DNA of 64,000 nucleotides, from positions 1 through 64,000 of the forward strand of contig JBEKSR010000007.1 in assembly GCA_049516835.1 (NCBI GenBank), read 5' to 3'. A model generated the notes under the pieces. It ran no database searches and was not told the DNA's origin. It saw only the letters and a list, made by a program, of their open reading frames with translations. The position numbers and the translations under genes are program-made. Position 1 is the first letter of the stretch. Every line of letters starts with the position of its first letter. Below are positions 27,570-37,247 of the stretch, one piece after another. The stretch is from Fen-178 sp049516835 (GTDB lineage: Bacteria; Acidobacteriota; Terriglobia; Bryobacterales; Bryobacteraceae).

Positions 27570-27815
27570 TCAGACCACTACGCGCAAGCCGAGGTGCCGG
27601 GCAAACGGATTAAAACCCCTGTCATTGTGCAGTAAGTCGAGCCCGCTCTCGATGCATCGGGTGGCAATCGCCGTATCGATGGTCTTGCGAACGGTCACGC
27701 CGAGGTTGCGCAGCGCCCGGAAATTCTTCGCCGCTTGAATCGCGATTTCCTGCCCGCCCAACTCTACGACCATCAACGAAGTCAGCATTTTTCGGGCTTG
27801 GTGGAAGTCTCGTTG
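27570..27815 (-). pseudogene. VapC-like PIN gene lacking its 5' part
   Basis: The reading frame ends with FHQARKMLTSLMVVELGG, VTVRKTIDTAIATRCIE and LDLLHNDRGFNPFARHLGL, the C-terminal half of a VapC with the last two acids (D in TIDTAIA and D in HNDRGF). The N-terminal part with the first acid is missing; sequence before residue 30 of the frame does not match. The upstream GT-C gene ends about 100 bp away, so the 5' part was probably removed by a rearrangement. Confidence 0.65.
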
Positions 27816-27920
27816 GCCCGCGGCCCGGAGCCTGGGCCTGCGCGGCGAGGAACAGGATGAAAGAGCGCAAAGGACGACGATAAGCCGGCGAATGGGTGGC
27901 ACTGTGGGCGCAGCCGCCTG

Positions 27921-29435
27921 CTACTCGCCAATCCGCTGGTAGATGGTGTAGCTGGAGTTGCGGAACGCGACGCGGTATTCGTCGCGCAAGAGGCGCAGCA
28001 TGTAGGCGTGAATTGCGGGATCGAGCGCCGCCGAATGCTCCAGCCACCCGCTGTAGATGGCGTTGGCGGCAATGAAGGGAGGCCGCCGGCCGCTGAAATA
28101 ACCAAGCCTCCAATCGTCCACCATGCCGGAGTCGAAGCCGAGTGCGAAGGCGAACTCTCCGGCGGCGATGATGCCGGGAGGCGACCCGGAGCGTCGCAGG
28201 AAGGCAAGGGCGTTTTCATAATCCCAGCGCTCCGGCGTTACAGAAAAGCTCCTTCCAAGAGCGGTGAACTGAACGGCGGCAAATAGGATTAGCGCGGCCA
28301 CCAGAACCCGTAGCCGGGCGCGGCGCGCCCGGGAAAACAGAAAATGCGCATAGATTGCGAGCAGCGCGCCGGCGAGCGGCAGAGTGTGTGTCAGATAGCC
28401 GGAGCTCTTGAACCCGTCCAGGATCGCCAAGGTCAAATACTCCAGCAGCCCCACACCCAGCAGGGCACGATAGCCGCGATGATTTCGCAGGGAGGGCGTC
28501 AACAAGCACCCAGCCACTCCGAGCGTATAGATCAGAAGGGCGAAAAGCTGTGTGCGGCCGGCCGCGCTGGTTGCGTAGCGGCCGAAGGGAACGCCGTAAC
28601 GCAAGAAATACTCGCCTTTCAGCGCCCTCAACGCTCCCAGCAAGGAAGTCGCTCCCGCCAGCCGGTTTACGCCGGTGAACTCGGTTCCAATTCCCCCGAT
28701 GTTGCCGAGGATCTGCCTGGCGAACTGGGACGGAGCTTGCAATGCATAGAGGCCCCATGCCGAGAGAGCGGCGGCGTAAGGGGCGACGAGAAGCCAGAAG
28801 TTGCGCCAGCCAAGACGGCGGCGGTCGAAATAGAGTGTGAGGAGCAGCAGGCCGGACGCATACAACTCACCGCAGGGGTGGGTGAGGCAACTCGCCGCTG
28901 TCAAGGCGTTTCCGGCAAGGATAGCGCGGGGGAGGGATCTTTCGCGCAGGTGAAGGTAGGCGAGCCAACCCAGGGTTCCGAATGCCGCGCAGGTGGCGTC
29001 GGGGCGTCCCAGCGCGGCGAACATGAGGAAGCGGGAATCGGTGGCGGGGATCACGATCGAGAGCAGAGCGATGCCACGGTTGCCGGTGAGCGATGAAACG
29101 ATCCCATACCAGGCCAGCAAAACCAGCGCATCCGCCACGATCGACAGGCAGCGCAACGGGAGAAGGCCGAAGCCAAACAGGCGGTACCACAGCGCTTGCA
29201 GGAGCGGATGTAGAGGCGGAATCCAATACGTATGGCGATCGATTCCCTCCATCCACGTACCCTTGGACTCAAGAATCGTGGTGCCCAGATAGCCCTTGTG
29301 GATCAGCGTGAATGCCGGGCTGGCAAACCAAGCCTCATTGTCCCAGATGTAGCCGGCGACGGCGGTCCAACCGGCCAGGAGGAGATAAACAATGAGTACG
29401 GCCCCAAGCAGCGCACCATGCCGGTAGCGGGTCAT
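27921..29435 (-). CDS. GT-C fold glycosyltransferase, membrane protein
   Basis: 504 residues with about ten to eleven hydrophobic helices. The first loop has the acidic pair in YIWDNEAWF, and WIPPLHPLLQALWYRLFG follows, as in PMT_2/ArnT-type transferases that use polyprenyl-phosphate sugars as donors. The C-terminal part is a short soluble domain. The gene begins 23 nt after the minimal PEP-CTERM gene on the same strand, so the two are probably co-transcribed; PEP-CTERM proteins are often glycosylated, which fits. Confidence 0.82.
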   Translation of the reverse strand: MTRYRHGALLGAVLIVYLLLAGWTAVAGYIWDNEAWFASPAFTLIHKGYLGTTILESKGTWMEGIDRHTYWIPPLHPLLQALWYRLFGFGLLPLRCLSIVADALVLLAWYGIVSSLTGNRGIALLSIVIPATDSRFLMFAALGRPDATCAAFGTLGWLAYLHLRERSLPRAILAGNALTAASCLTHPCGELYASGLLLLTLYFDRRRLGWRNFWLLVAPYAAALSAWGLYALQAPSQFARQILGNIGGIGTEFTGVNRLAGATSLLGALRALKGEYFLRYGVPFGRYATSAAGRTQLFALLIYTLGVAGCLLTPSLRNHRGYRALLGVGLLEYLTLAILDGFKSSGYLTHTLPLAGALLAIYAHFLFSRARRARLRVLVAALILFAAVQFTALGRSFSVTPERWDYENALAFLRRSGSPPGIIAAGEFAFALGFDSGMVDDWRLGYFSGRRPPFIAANAIYSGWLEHSAALDPAIHAYMLRLLRDEYRVAFRNSSYTIYQRIGE

Positions 29436-29458
29436 GCGTCCGCGATGGCGGCTTCCAC

Positions 29459-29614
29459 CTACTTCTTACGCTTGGCGCGCCAAGCAGCGAAGCCGATACC
29501 GGCTAGCCCTGTGGCCAGCAAGGCGATGGTGCTCGGTTCAGGCGTGACCACCTCATCCGCGAGCGCAAAGGGCGCAAAGGCGACCAGCCCCAGGAGGAAC
29601 AAGGAGATTTTCAT
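29459..29614 (-). CDS. Minimal PEP-CTERM protein
   Basis: 51 residues from the ATG at 29614 (MKISLFLLGLVAFAPFALA), a signal peptide directly followed by only five residues (DEVVT) and then the PEP-CTERM sorting segment: PEPSTIALLATG, hydrophobic helix, AWRAKRKK. The PEP motif, helix and basic end needed for exosortase are all present. There is almost no mature domain. Either a longer gene lost its middle, or it is a free sorting-signal peptide. GT-C glycosyltransferase gene lies downstream. Confidence 0.8.
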   Translation of the reverse strand: MKISLFLLGLVAFAPFALADEVVTPEPSTIALLATGLAGIGFAAWRAKRKK

Positions 29615-29705
29615 TGGTTCCTTTCTCGTACCGAATATACAGCAGGCCAAATCATAGCACGGAGGAGCGGCGGGAGGGAAGGGCCAGGTGACACGCGGAA
29701 TGGCT

Positions 29706-32582
29706 TTACCAGTCCACGCGAATCCCGAACTGGACGATGCGCTTTTCCAGCACCGTGCTGGAGGGCTGCAGGAACGAGGCCGAGGGCTGCGCGTTGCCGA
29801 GCGAATCCACCGCCACGGCGGTGTTTAGCGCGGTGATGTTCTCGCGGTTGAACAGGTTGTTGACCTCGGCGATGAACTTGGGCTTGATGCACTCGCAGAT
29901 GACGAAGAAGCTCCGGGTGTAGCGCACGTCGAACTGGTAGATGTCGGGTCCGCGGACCGTGTCCCGGCCGATGAACAGCGGGCGGGTGGCGGCTTTCGTA
30001 TCGTTGTTCAGGTTCTTGGTGGAGGTGACGTTCTGCTCGTCGCCCGCGGAGAAGTTGCCCAGCAGCGCCAGCTCGTTGTGGTTGGCCAGCCAGCTCCAGG
30101 CCTTGTTTGAGGAAGATGTGTGGGGCGCGAGGAAGGCAGTGAGGGTCAGCGCCGACGGCCGGTTCACGTGGCTGTTGCCGCGGTCGCGCTGGCGGCTGGT
30201 GTTGTCCTCGATGAACACGTTCTCTTCGAAGCTGTTGGAATCCGGCGCGTCGCTGATGGAGTGCGACCAGGTGTACGAAGCGCTCACCTGGAAGCCCTGG
30301 GCGATGCGGTGCTGGAAGTTCACAACCATCGCGTTGTAGCTGGTGATGGCGCCCACGTCCTGAAGAGTGATGTTGTTGAATCGCGAATCCAGGCGCGTGG
30401 CGGCGCTTTGCGTGGCGGAATAGATGGGCCGGCCGTCGGCCAGGTAGCCGGTGGGATTGACCAGGTTCAGGTTGCGGAGGTAGGTGAGCTCGCGCGCGCC
30501 GGTGTTGACGTACCCCACCGTCAGTGAGTCGTTCTTGGTCAGGGCCCGAGTGACCTGGAAGCTGCTGTTGATGGTATAAGCGTTGCGGAAATTCGGGGTG
30601 ATGGTGGTGATGTCGGCCGATGGCGGAACCACGCCGGGCGTCAAGGTCAGGACCTTGGGAAAAGCGGGCGCCAGCGGCGAAGCGGCGGGAATCGACGCCG
30701 AATAGGCCTGGGGGTTGCCGCTGTTGATGAACGTGTTGTACCAAAGATTCGTAGGCACGGGCTCGTAGAACATCCCGATGCTGGCGCGCACCACGGTCTC
30801 GGGCGTGACGCTCCAGGCCAGGCCGAGACGGGGCGCGAAGTCCTTACCCGGTGTGCGGAAGTGCTGCGAGTAGCTGAAGGGCGCGTTGGGATCGGCGGCG
30901 GGACCCTGGAACCGGTCGTAGCGCACGCCGAAAATCAACAGCAGGTTGGGACGCGCCTGGAAGCTGTCCTGCGCGAACCAGTTCCAGAAGAAGGAGTGAT
31001 ACCACGCGCCGGGCAGCCCGATCACGGTGGCGTAAGTATTGTACGAAAACGGATTGCCGGCCTTGGCCGCGAGATACTGCGCCACCGAAGCGAAGTTGTA
31101 CTGGCTGTAGACGTCGGCGGTTTGCGTGTCCTGGTTCTGTTGGAAGCCGAATCCGGCTTTGAGGGTGTGCGCACCGCGGATTACCGTGACGCTGTCGTTG
31201 AGGTTCGGAATCTTCTCCTGGTAGCGGTCGCCCACACCGGTGCTGCCATTGAAGATGGCCACGCCGCTGATGTTGATCTGCGGTCCCGTCCCGGTGAGCG
31301 GATCGGCGAAATGGTGTTCGTTGCGATAGGGCCAGCCGAAGCGGAGTTCGTTCAGGACCGTGGGGGAGAAGGTCGACAAAACCTGGGCGCCCAGCACGTG
31401 CGCGCGGTCCCGGAAATCGGAAGCGGCATCCAGGGCGTTCTTGCCTCCCACCGCGGTGTTGAACGGATACTCGTTGCGGAAATAGTTGTAACGCAGGAAG
31501 ACCTGGTGCTTGTTACTGACGTTCCAATCCACCCGGAAGTTCAGGAACTGGGCGTGCTGCACGCTGGGCGCTACCACCAGCAGACTGGCGGGAAGCCCGA
31601 TGGCGGCGGCGTCGGAGGCGGCGATGGTATTGGGCGCGGGCAGGCCGCGCTTCAGGTGCTCGTAGCCGCCGAAGACGAACAGCTTGTCCTTGACAATGGC
31701 GCCGCTTGCGTTGACGGCGTAGTCGGCCAAACTGAGGTCCGGTTTGGGCGAACTGAGGGCCAGCAGCATGGGCCGGGCGGCGAGGGCGATGGGCCGGCCG
31801 ATGTAATAGAACTCGCCGTGCGGGGTATTCGTTCCGGAGTTCGTGATGACGTTGTAAATGTTACCGGCGGTGTCGCCGAACTCCGGCGCGAAGCTGTTGG
31901 AAACGGTCTGGACTTCGCGCACATAGATATCGGAGATGGGGAAGAGGCGCAAGCCATAGCGGTCGGTTTCGGTGTCCACCATGCCGTCCATCTGGTAGTT
32001 GATGCGGTCGAGCAGCCCGTTCATGTTCAGCGTGCGCGGGATGCCCAGCTCGGCATTGGGATGGCCGCTGACGCCGGGCTGAAAGATGATGAAGTTGTAC
32101 GGGTTGCGGGAAGTGAGCGGCAGGTTATCGATCTCTGCGTGGCCGATGGTGCGGCCGGTGTTGACGCGCGAGGGTTCGACGATGGCGGCCCCGCCGGTGA
32201 CTTCGATTTCGGTGGTGACCGCACCCACGTTCAACTGAACTTCCACGACTGCTTCGGCGCCGGCAGTGAGCGCGACTCCGGGGTGGCGTTCCTTCTCGAA
32301 CCCTTCCTTCTCGATGGTAACGGTATAACTGCCTAGCGGCAGGTTGGGAAACACGTAGTAGCCGTTTTCGTCGGTGGCGATCTGGCGGGTGAAGCCGGTA
32401 TCGTCGTTGAGAATAGTGACCTTGGCCTGCGGGACCGAGGCGGCCGCGACATCAGTTACGCGGCCGCGAATGCTGCCGTTGATGGCTTGCGTTTGAGCCA
32501 GTGCGGGCCGCCAGCTCAGCGTGGTGAAAAGCACGCTGGCCAGCAGCAGAAAACGTGGAGTCAGCTTCGAGGACTTCAACAT
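29706..32582 (-). CDS. Oar-like TonB-dependent receptor
   Basis: 958 residues; GGGGAGGG 5 nt before the ATG at 32582. Signal peptide with cleavage near ALAQT. Residues about 35-120 are a carboxypeptidase-regulatory-like (Ig) domain (GSIRGRVTDVAAASVPQAKVTI...LPLGSYTVTIEKEGF). A plug-like region follows (residues 125-230) and then a large beta-barrel ending in FGIRVDW, an aromatic outer-membrane insertion signal. This architecture is widespread in Acidobacteria for uptake of oligosaccharides or other large substrates. No dedicated regulator is adjacent, and the substrate cannot be read from sequence. Confidence 0.92.
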   Translation of the reverse strand: MLKSSKLTPRFLLLASVLFTTLSWRPALAQTQAINGSIRGRVTDVAAASVPQAKVTILNDDTGFTRQIATDENGYYVFPNLPLGSYTVTIEKEGFEKERHPGVALTAGAEAVVEVQLNVGAVTTEIEVTGGAAIVEPSRVNTGRTIGHAEIDNLPLTSRNPYNFIIFQPGVSGHPNAELGIPRTLNMNGLLDRINYQMDGMVDTETDRYGLRLFPISDIYVREVQTVSNSFAPEFGDTAGNIYNVITNSGTNTPHGEFYYIGRPIALAARPMLLALSSPKPDLSLADYAVNASGAIVKDKLFVFGGYEHLKRGLPAPNTIAASDAAAIGLPASLLVVAPSVQHAQFLNFRVDWNVSNKHQVFLRYNYFRNEYPFNTAVGGKNALDAASDFRDRAHVLGAQVLSTFSPTVLNELRFGWPYRNEHHFADPLTGTGPQINISGVAIFNGSTGVGDRYQEKIPNLNDSVTVIRGAHTLKAGFGFQQNQDTQTADVYSQYNFASVAQYLAAKAGNPFSYNTYATVIGLPGAWYHSFFWNWFAQDSFQARPNLLLIFGVRYDRFQGPAADPNAPFSYSQHFRTPGKDFAPRLGLAWSVTPETVVRASIGMFYEPVPTNLWYNTFINSGNPQAYSASIPAASPLAPAFPKVLTLTPGVVPPSADITTITPNFRNAYTINSSFQVTRALTKNDSLTVGYVNTGARELTYLRNLNLVNPTGYLADGRPIYSATQSAATRLDSRFNNITLQDVGAITSYNAMVVNFQHRIAQGFQVSASYTWSHSISDAPDSNSFEENVFIEDNTSRQRDRGNSHVNRPSALTLTAFLAPHTSSSNKAWSWLANHNELALLGNFSAGDEQNVTSTKNLNNDTKAATRPLFIGRDTVRGPDIYQFDVRYTRSFFVICECIKPKFIAEVNNLFNRENITALNTAVAVDSLGNAQPSASFLQPSSTVLEKRIVQFGIRVDW

Positions 32583-32667
32583 GTTACCCTCCCCTGATTC
32601 AGTAGATTGAACTGCCTTTGGAACGAGTATCGCGCCTTTTCGCGGTTTCCGTCAAGAGCGCGCCAAG

Positions 32668-32690
32668 GTGGGGCACGCTTTAGCCTGCCC
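32668..32690. repeat. GTGGGGC-family repeat upstream of the PIG-L gene
   Basis: GTGGGGCACGC, TTTA, GCCTGCCC. An open frame through it reads MGHALACP, which explains why starts in this repeat are misleading. Confidence 0.75.
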
Positions 32691-32736
32691 AGACCACATG
32701 TTGCATTGCGTAGCAGTCTTAGAAAACAATGAAGTC

Positions 32737-35490
32737 ATGCCGCACCTGTGTTACCGGAGGGGTTTTGGGTCCGTGCCGATCATCGGCCTTTTGTTCGGTC
32801 TGCTGTATGCCCAGACGTCCGAATCCGTTCCCGTGGATGCGGACCGCGGAGCCGCGAGCCTGACGCGCTGGTTGCACGCCCTCAAGACGCGCGCCAGCCT
32901 GATCATGATTACGGCTCATCCAGACGACGAAGACGGCGGCATGTTGGCCTTCGAAACCCGTGGCGCCGGCGCGCGCGCCACGCTGCTCTCGCTCAACCGC
33001 GGCGAAGGCGGCCAGAACGCCACGTCGCCCGATCTTTACGACGCACTGGGGCTGGTGCGCACCCAGGAATTGCTGGCCGCTGACCGATATTACGGCGTCG
33101 ATCAATATTGGACGCCCGCCATCGACTACGGCTTTTCGAAAACCCGCGAGGAAGCTCTGGAGAAGTGGGGCCACGACCGAGTGCTGGCGGACGTGGTGCG
33201 CGTGATCCGCATGACTCGTCCCCTGGTGATTACATCGGTATTCGTAGGCGCCCCGACCGACGGCCACGGCCAGCACCAGGTAGCCGGCCAACTGGCGCAG
33301 GAGGCTTTTGTGGCCGCCGGCGATCCGAATCGTTTCCCGGAGCAAACCCGGGAGGGACTCCGGCCATGGTCTCCGCTCAAGGTTTACGCGCACGTGCCCT
33401 TTTTTTCCGCCACGCCCCAGGGAATGTACGACTACGCCACCGACAGATACGTGCCGGTGCGTTTTTTCGATTACATCCACAAGACGTGGTCCAGCGAGAC
33501 GCCTGCCACCAACCTGGAGATCGCGGAAGGCGATTACCTTCCCGCCATGGGCCTGACGTATTTGCAGATTGGCCGCCAGGGCCTGGGCTTTCAGAAGAGC
33601 CAGAATGACGGCATCGCCATTCCGCCGCCCGCGCCCTTCGCCTCCGCCTACCACCGTTACGATTCGCGCGTGCCCGCGGCCGCGCACGAGGAGTCGTTCT
33701 TCGACGGCATCGACGTTTCCATCAACGGCATCGGCGCCCTGACGCCCTCGGAGCCGGATTTCCTGAAGAGCGGACTGGCGGAAATCGCCAAGCTGGCGGA
33801 CCAGGCCTCCAGCCAGTATCACCCCGACCGCCCGCAAGCGATCGCGCCAGCGCTGGCCGGCGGCCTCAACGCCACGCGCGCGCTCATCGGCCGGGTCCGC
33901 GCCGGCAACCTGCCGGAACCCGGCAGGTCCGACATCCTTTTCGAATTGGGCGTGAAAGAGCAGCAATTCGAACACGCCCTAGCGGAGTCTCTGGGGCTTT
34001 CGCTCCAAGTCACGGTGATGGCGGATCGCCCGCAGGGCCCGTTCGGACCGTTCGCGCCGGCCTCGCCGACATTTACCATCGGGATTCCCGGGCAGACTTT
34101 CGGAGTTCAAGTCATCTTTCTGAACCAGAGTCCCGAAGCCGTGAATGTGGAAGCGGTGTCGCTCGAGGCCTCAGATGGCAAAGCTTGGAAGATCGAGAGC
34201 CGCGGCGATGCGCGCTTTTCGGTCACCGTGCCGCCGGATGCGGCCCTCACCCGTCCGTACTTCACGCGGCCCGACGAGGAACAGGCCTACTACGATTTGA
34301 CCGATGCGCGGTACCGCAATCTGTCGCTGGCGCCGTATCCGCTATCCGCAACCGTGCGGGTCTCGTACCGGGGCGCCGCCGTGCGTCTTTCGCAGGTGGT
34401 CCAGACCGTCGAGCGCATTCCGGGCTTGGGAATGGAACCCCAACCGCTGCTGCTCGGTCCCGCGATTTCCGTGACCGTGGCCCCGTCCGCGGGCGCGGTT
34501 CCCGTGGGAGCCGCGTCCTTCGCTTTCGCCTGCGCCGTGCACAGCAACGTGAAAGGACCGGCGCACGGCACTCTTCGATTGCGCCTGCCCGCCGGCTGGC
34601 ATTCGACGCCGGAGGCCGCCGCCTTCTCGATGGATCGCGATGGCGAAGACCAGACCGTGGCCTTCTCGGTTCTCCCGGATGTGGTGCAGCCTGGAGAGCA
34701 CCGCATCACGGCGGTCGCCGAATATCAGGGCAAGAGCTACGAGGAAGGGTATCGGCTGGTTGGTTATCCGGGTTTGCGCCCCTATCCTTATTACCGCGCC
34801 GCCGTCTACCGCGCGGTCGGCGTGGACGTGAAGACGCCGGCGGGCTTGCGCATCGGCTATCTGCCGGGCACCGGCGACGACGTCCCGCGGGCTCTCGAGA
34901 ATCTCGGGTTGAGCGTCCGCATTCTGGCCTCGAGTGACGTCGCCCAAGGGGATCTCTCCGGCTACGACGCCATCATTCTTGGCACGCGGGCCTACGCCGT
35001 GCGTCCCGAGCTAAAAGCCGCCAACAAACGCCTGCTCGATTACGCCAGGGCCGGTGGCGTGCTCATCGTGCAATACAACTTGCAGGAGTTCGACCAGAAC
35101 TACGGGCCTTACCCGTTCAGCCTGGGAAATAATCCGCAGAAGGTGGTGGATGAAGGCTCGAAGGTGCGCTTCCTGAAGCCGGAAAGCCCCGTGTTCACGT
35201 GGCCCAATCGGATTTCGGAAACGGATTTTGCGGGCTGGGTGGAGGAGCGCGGCCATGGTTTCATGCAGTCCTGGGATGCGCGTTACGAAGCCCTGGTGGA
35301 AACCAACGATCCGGACCAGGACCCGCAGCGCGGCGGATTGCTCCTGGCGCGCTGCGGCAAAGGCGCTTACATTTACGATGCGTTCGCCCTCTACCGCCAG
35401 TTGCCCTCCGGCGTGCCCGGAGCCTATCGCATTCTGGCGAACCTGGTCAGCCTCGGCAAGAACCCCGCGTGGATGGCGGGAAACCAATGA
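32737..35490 (+). CDS. PIG-L family deacetylase with ThuA/GATase-like C-terminus
   Basis: 917 residues from the ATG at 32737, giving RR followed by a short hydrophobic segment (VPIIGLLFGLLYA) as signal peptide. A GTG at 32773 with GGAGGGG upstream is the alternative. The starts at or before 32668 lie in a repeat. Residues about 50-260 carry the PIG-L/LmbE zinc motif AHPDDE (about 61-66) and the second zinc site in GHGQHQ (about 176), so N-deacetylation of an acetamido sugar is expected. The middle is beta-sandwich-like, and residues about 700-910 (VLILASSDVAQGDLSGYDAIILGTRAY in part) resemble a ThuA/glutamine-amidotransferase-like fold without an obvious Cys. The stop overlaps the next ATG. 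Confidence 0.85.
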   Translation: MPHLCYRRGFGSVPIIGLLFGLLYAQTSESVPVDADRGAASLTRWLHALKTRASLIMITAHPDDEDGGMLAFETRGAGARATLLSLNRGEGGQNATSPDLYDALGLVRTQELLAADRYYGVDQYWTPAIDYGFSKTREEALEKWGHDRVLADVVRVIRMTRPLVITSVFVGAPTDGHGQHQVAGQLAQEAFVAAGDPNRFPEQTREGLRPWSPLKVYAHVPFFSATPQGMYDYATDRYVPVRFFDYIHKTWSSETPATNLEIAEGDYLPAMGLTYLQIGRQGLGFQKSQNDGIAIPPPAPFASAYHRYDSRVPAAAHEESFFDGIDVSINGIGALTPSEPDFLKSGLAEIAKLADQASSQYHPDRPQAIAPALAGGLNATRALIGRVRAGNLPEPGRSDILFELGVKEQQFEHALAESLGLSLQVTVMADRPQGPFGPFAPASPTFTIGIPGQTFGVQVIFLNQSPEAVNVEAVSLEASDGKAWKIESRGDARFSVTVPPDAALTRPYFTRPDEEQAYYDLTDARYRNLSLAPYPLSATVRVSYRGAAVRLSQVVQTVERIPGLGMEPQPLLLGPAISVTVAPSAGAVPVGAASFAFACAVHSNVKGPAHGTLRLRLPAGWHSTPEAAAFSMDRDGEDQTVAFSVLPDVVQPGEHRITAVAEYQGKSYEEGYRLVGYPGLRPYPYYRAAVYRAVGVDVKTPAGLRIGYLPGTGDDVPRALENLGLSVRILASSDVAQGDLSGYDAIILGTRAYAVRPELKAANKRLLDYARAGGVLIVQYNLQEFDQNYGPYPFSLGNNPQKVVDEGSKVRFLKPESPVFTWPNRISETDFAGWVEERGHGFMQSWDARYEALVETNDPDQDPQRGGLLLARCGKGAYIYDAFALYRQLPSGVPGAYRILANLVSLGKNPAWMAGNQ

Positions 35491-36947
35491 GCCACAGCCC
35501 AGGCGATGGCGGCGCGTTTCCCGCGCCTATCTACGCCGAGACCGTCCTCGGCCCGAACTTCGAAGACGCCAAGAAGCACTTCCTCGATGCGCTGATCGAG
35601 ATTCATTACGCGCACACGCGCATGCTGGCGGCGCAGGGGATACTGACCGCCTCTGAGGAGCGGCTGCTCCGGGAAGCGCTCGACGGGCTCGACCTGGAAG
35701 AGATCGCGCGCGCCCGCTACGACGGCTCCTGCGAGGACCTGTTCTTTTTCATCCAAGGCCTGTTGCGGCGCGCCTGCGGGGACCTGGCGGGCAAGATGCA
35801 CGCCGCGCGCAGCCGCAACGATATCGACATCACTCTCTTCCGCATGGCGCAGCGGCGGCAATTGCTGGGCCTCGCTTCGGCCATTGCCGAACTGCGGGCC
35901 GTGCTGCTCCACCTGGCCGCGCGGAACCTCGAAACCGTGATGCCGGCGCACACCCACACGCAACCGGCTCAGCCCACTACCCTGGCCCATTATCTCTGCG
36001 CCGCCATTGAATTCCTGGGACGCGATTCGGCCCGCATCCAGGCCGCGTTCGCGCGCGTCAACTTGTGCCCGCTGGGCGCTTGCGCCATCACCACCACCGG
36101 CTTCCCCATTGACCGGCGCATGACCGCGCGCCTTCTGGGCTTTGAGGGGCTGGCCGAAAACTCCTACGGCGCCATCGCGTCCGTCGACTACCTCACCGAG
36201 CCGGCCGCCTCGGTGGCCGTGGCCATGGTCAATCTCGGCAAGTTTGTGCAGGACCTGCTGCTGTGGTCCACGCACGAGTTTGGTTTTCTGCGCCTTTCCG
36301 ATGCGTTCGTGCAGTCCTCGAGCATCATGCCGCAGAAACGCAACCCCGTCTCTCTGGAACATGCGCGCGTCCTGACCAGCCGCGCGCTCGGCGAAGCGCA
36401 GGCGGTATTGCTGTGCGCGCACAACACGCCTTTCGGCGACATCAACGACAGCGAAGACACTCTCCAGCCGCTGGTCTTCACCATGTTCGCCGACGCTTTG
36501 CGCGGGCTGCGTCTGCTGGCGGGCCTTCTCGCCACCGCCCAGGTCGATCGCGACCACCTGGCGCGGCGCGCCGCCGCGGATTTTCTCACCGTCACGGAAC
36601 TCGCCGATTCGCTGGTCCGCCACACGGGGATGAGCTTTCGCGAGGCCCATGCGCTGGTCGCCCGCGCGGTCGAGGCCTCCGGCGCGGACGACCGGCCCGC
36701 CGCCATCGCCCAAGTGTTCCTGAGCCAGAATCCATCGCTGGGCGTGGACCAGGCGTTTGTCGAGCGCGCTCTGGACCCCGCAAATTTCGTGCGGATTCGC
36801 CAGGCGCCGGGAGGGCCGGCGCCGGAGGTGGTTGCCGAAGCGCTCTCGCGGGCCGGCGCCGAGCAGCAAGAAATCGAAGAATGGATCCGGTCGAAGCAGG
36901 AGATGCTCGACGCCGCGCGGCGCGAGAACCGCGCGACTTTGGGTTGA
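35487..36947 (+). CDS. Argininosuccinate lyase-like enzyme
   Basis: 486 residues from the ATG at 35487, overlapping the upstream stop (ATGA). The fumarase/aspartase superfamily signature appears as SSSIMPQKRNP near residue 277, and HTHTQPAQPTTLAHY and GCDLAG-like KMHAARSRND segments fit argininosuccinate lyase. No other arginine genes are near; instead the neighbours are a deacetylase and a sugar transporter, so a different elimination reaction is possible. I do not assign argH. The next gene starts one base after the stop codon. Confidence 0.75.
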   Translation: MSHSPGDGGAFPAPIYAETVLGPNFEDAKKHFLDALIEIHYAHTRMLAAQGILTASEERLLREALDGLDLEEIARARYDGSCEDLFFFIQGLLRRACGDLAGKMHAARSRNDIDITLFRMAQRRQLLGLASAIAELRAVLLHLAARNLETVMPAHTHTQPAQPTTLAHYLCAAIEFLGRDSARIQAAFARVNLCPLGACAITTTGFPIDRRMTARLLGFEGLAENSYGAIASVDYLTEPAASVAVAMVNLGKFVQDLLLWSTHEFGFLRLSDAFVQSSSIMPQKRNPVSLEHARVLTSRALGEAQAVLLCAHNTPFGDINDSEDTLQPLVFTMFADALRGLRLLAGLLATAQVDRDHLARRAAADFLTVTELADSLVRHTGMSFREAHALVARAVEASGADDRPAAIAQVFLSQNPSLGVDQAFVERALDPANFVRIRQAPGGPAPEVVAEALSRAGAEQQEIEEWIRSKQEMLDAARRENRATLG

Positions 36948-37247
36948 ATGGAACACTACAACGCCCGCTACGTCTGGCTGATCTCGATTGCCGCCGCGCT
37001 GGGCGGACTCTTGTTCGGCTACGACTGGGTGGTGATTGGCGGCGCCAAGCCGTTCTACGAGAGATATTTTCAGCTCAACACCGAACAACTTGTCGGTTGG
37101 GCCAACAGTTGCGCGCTGCTGGGCTGCCTTCTCGGCTCCCTGCTCGCGGGCGGGCTGAGCGATCGATTCGGGCGCAAGATCCTGCTGATTCTCTCCGCGT
37201 TCCTGTTTACGGTCTCCTCCGTTTTGACCGGTTGGGCGTCACCGTAA
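36948..37247 (+). pseudogene. Truncated N-terminal copy of a sugar-porter MFS transporter
   Basis: 99 residues that nearly repeat the start of the full transporter at 40772 (NARYVWLISIAAALGGLLFG and the SDRFGRKILLILSAFLF loop), then stop after TGWASP where the full protein continues into helix four. Long stretches are identical at the nucleotide level (about 37100-37200 versus 40950-41050). Only about three of twelve helices remain, so it cannot transport. It starts right after the lyase stop, so it once formed an operon with it and the deacetylase. Confidence 0.8.

Noticed and set aside
32668..32736. Start of the PIG-L gene in MGHALACP
   Set aside because: These codons are the GTGGGGC palindrome; a signal peptide begins downstream.
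35487..36947. Naming the lyase argH
   Set aside because: The signature is shared by the whole superfamily and no arginine genes are near; a phylogeny is needed.
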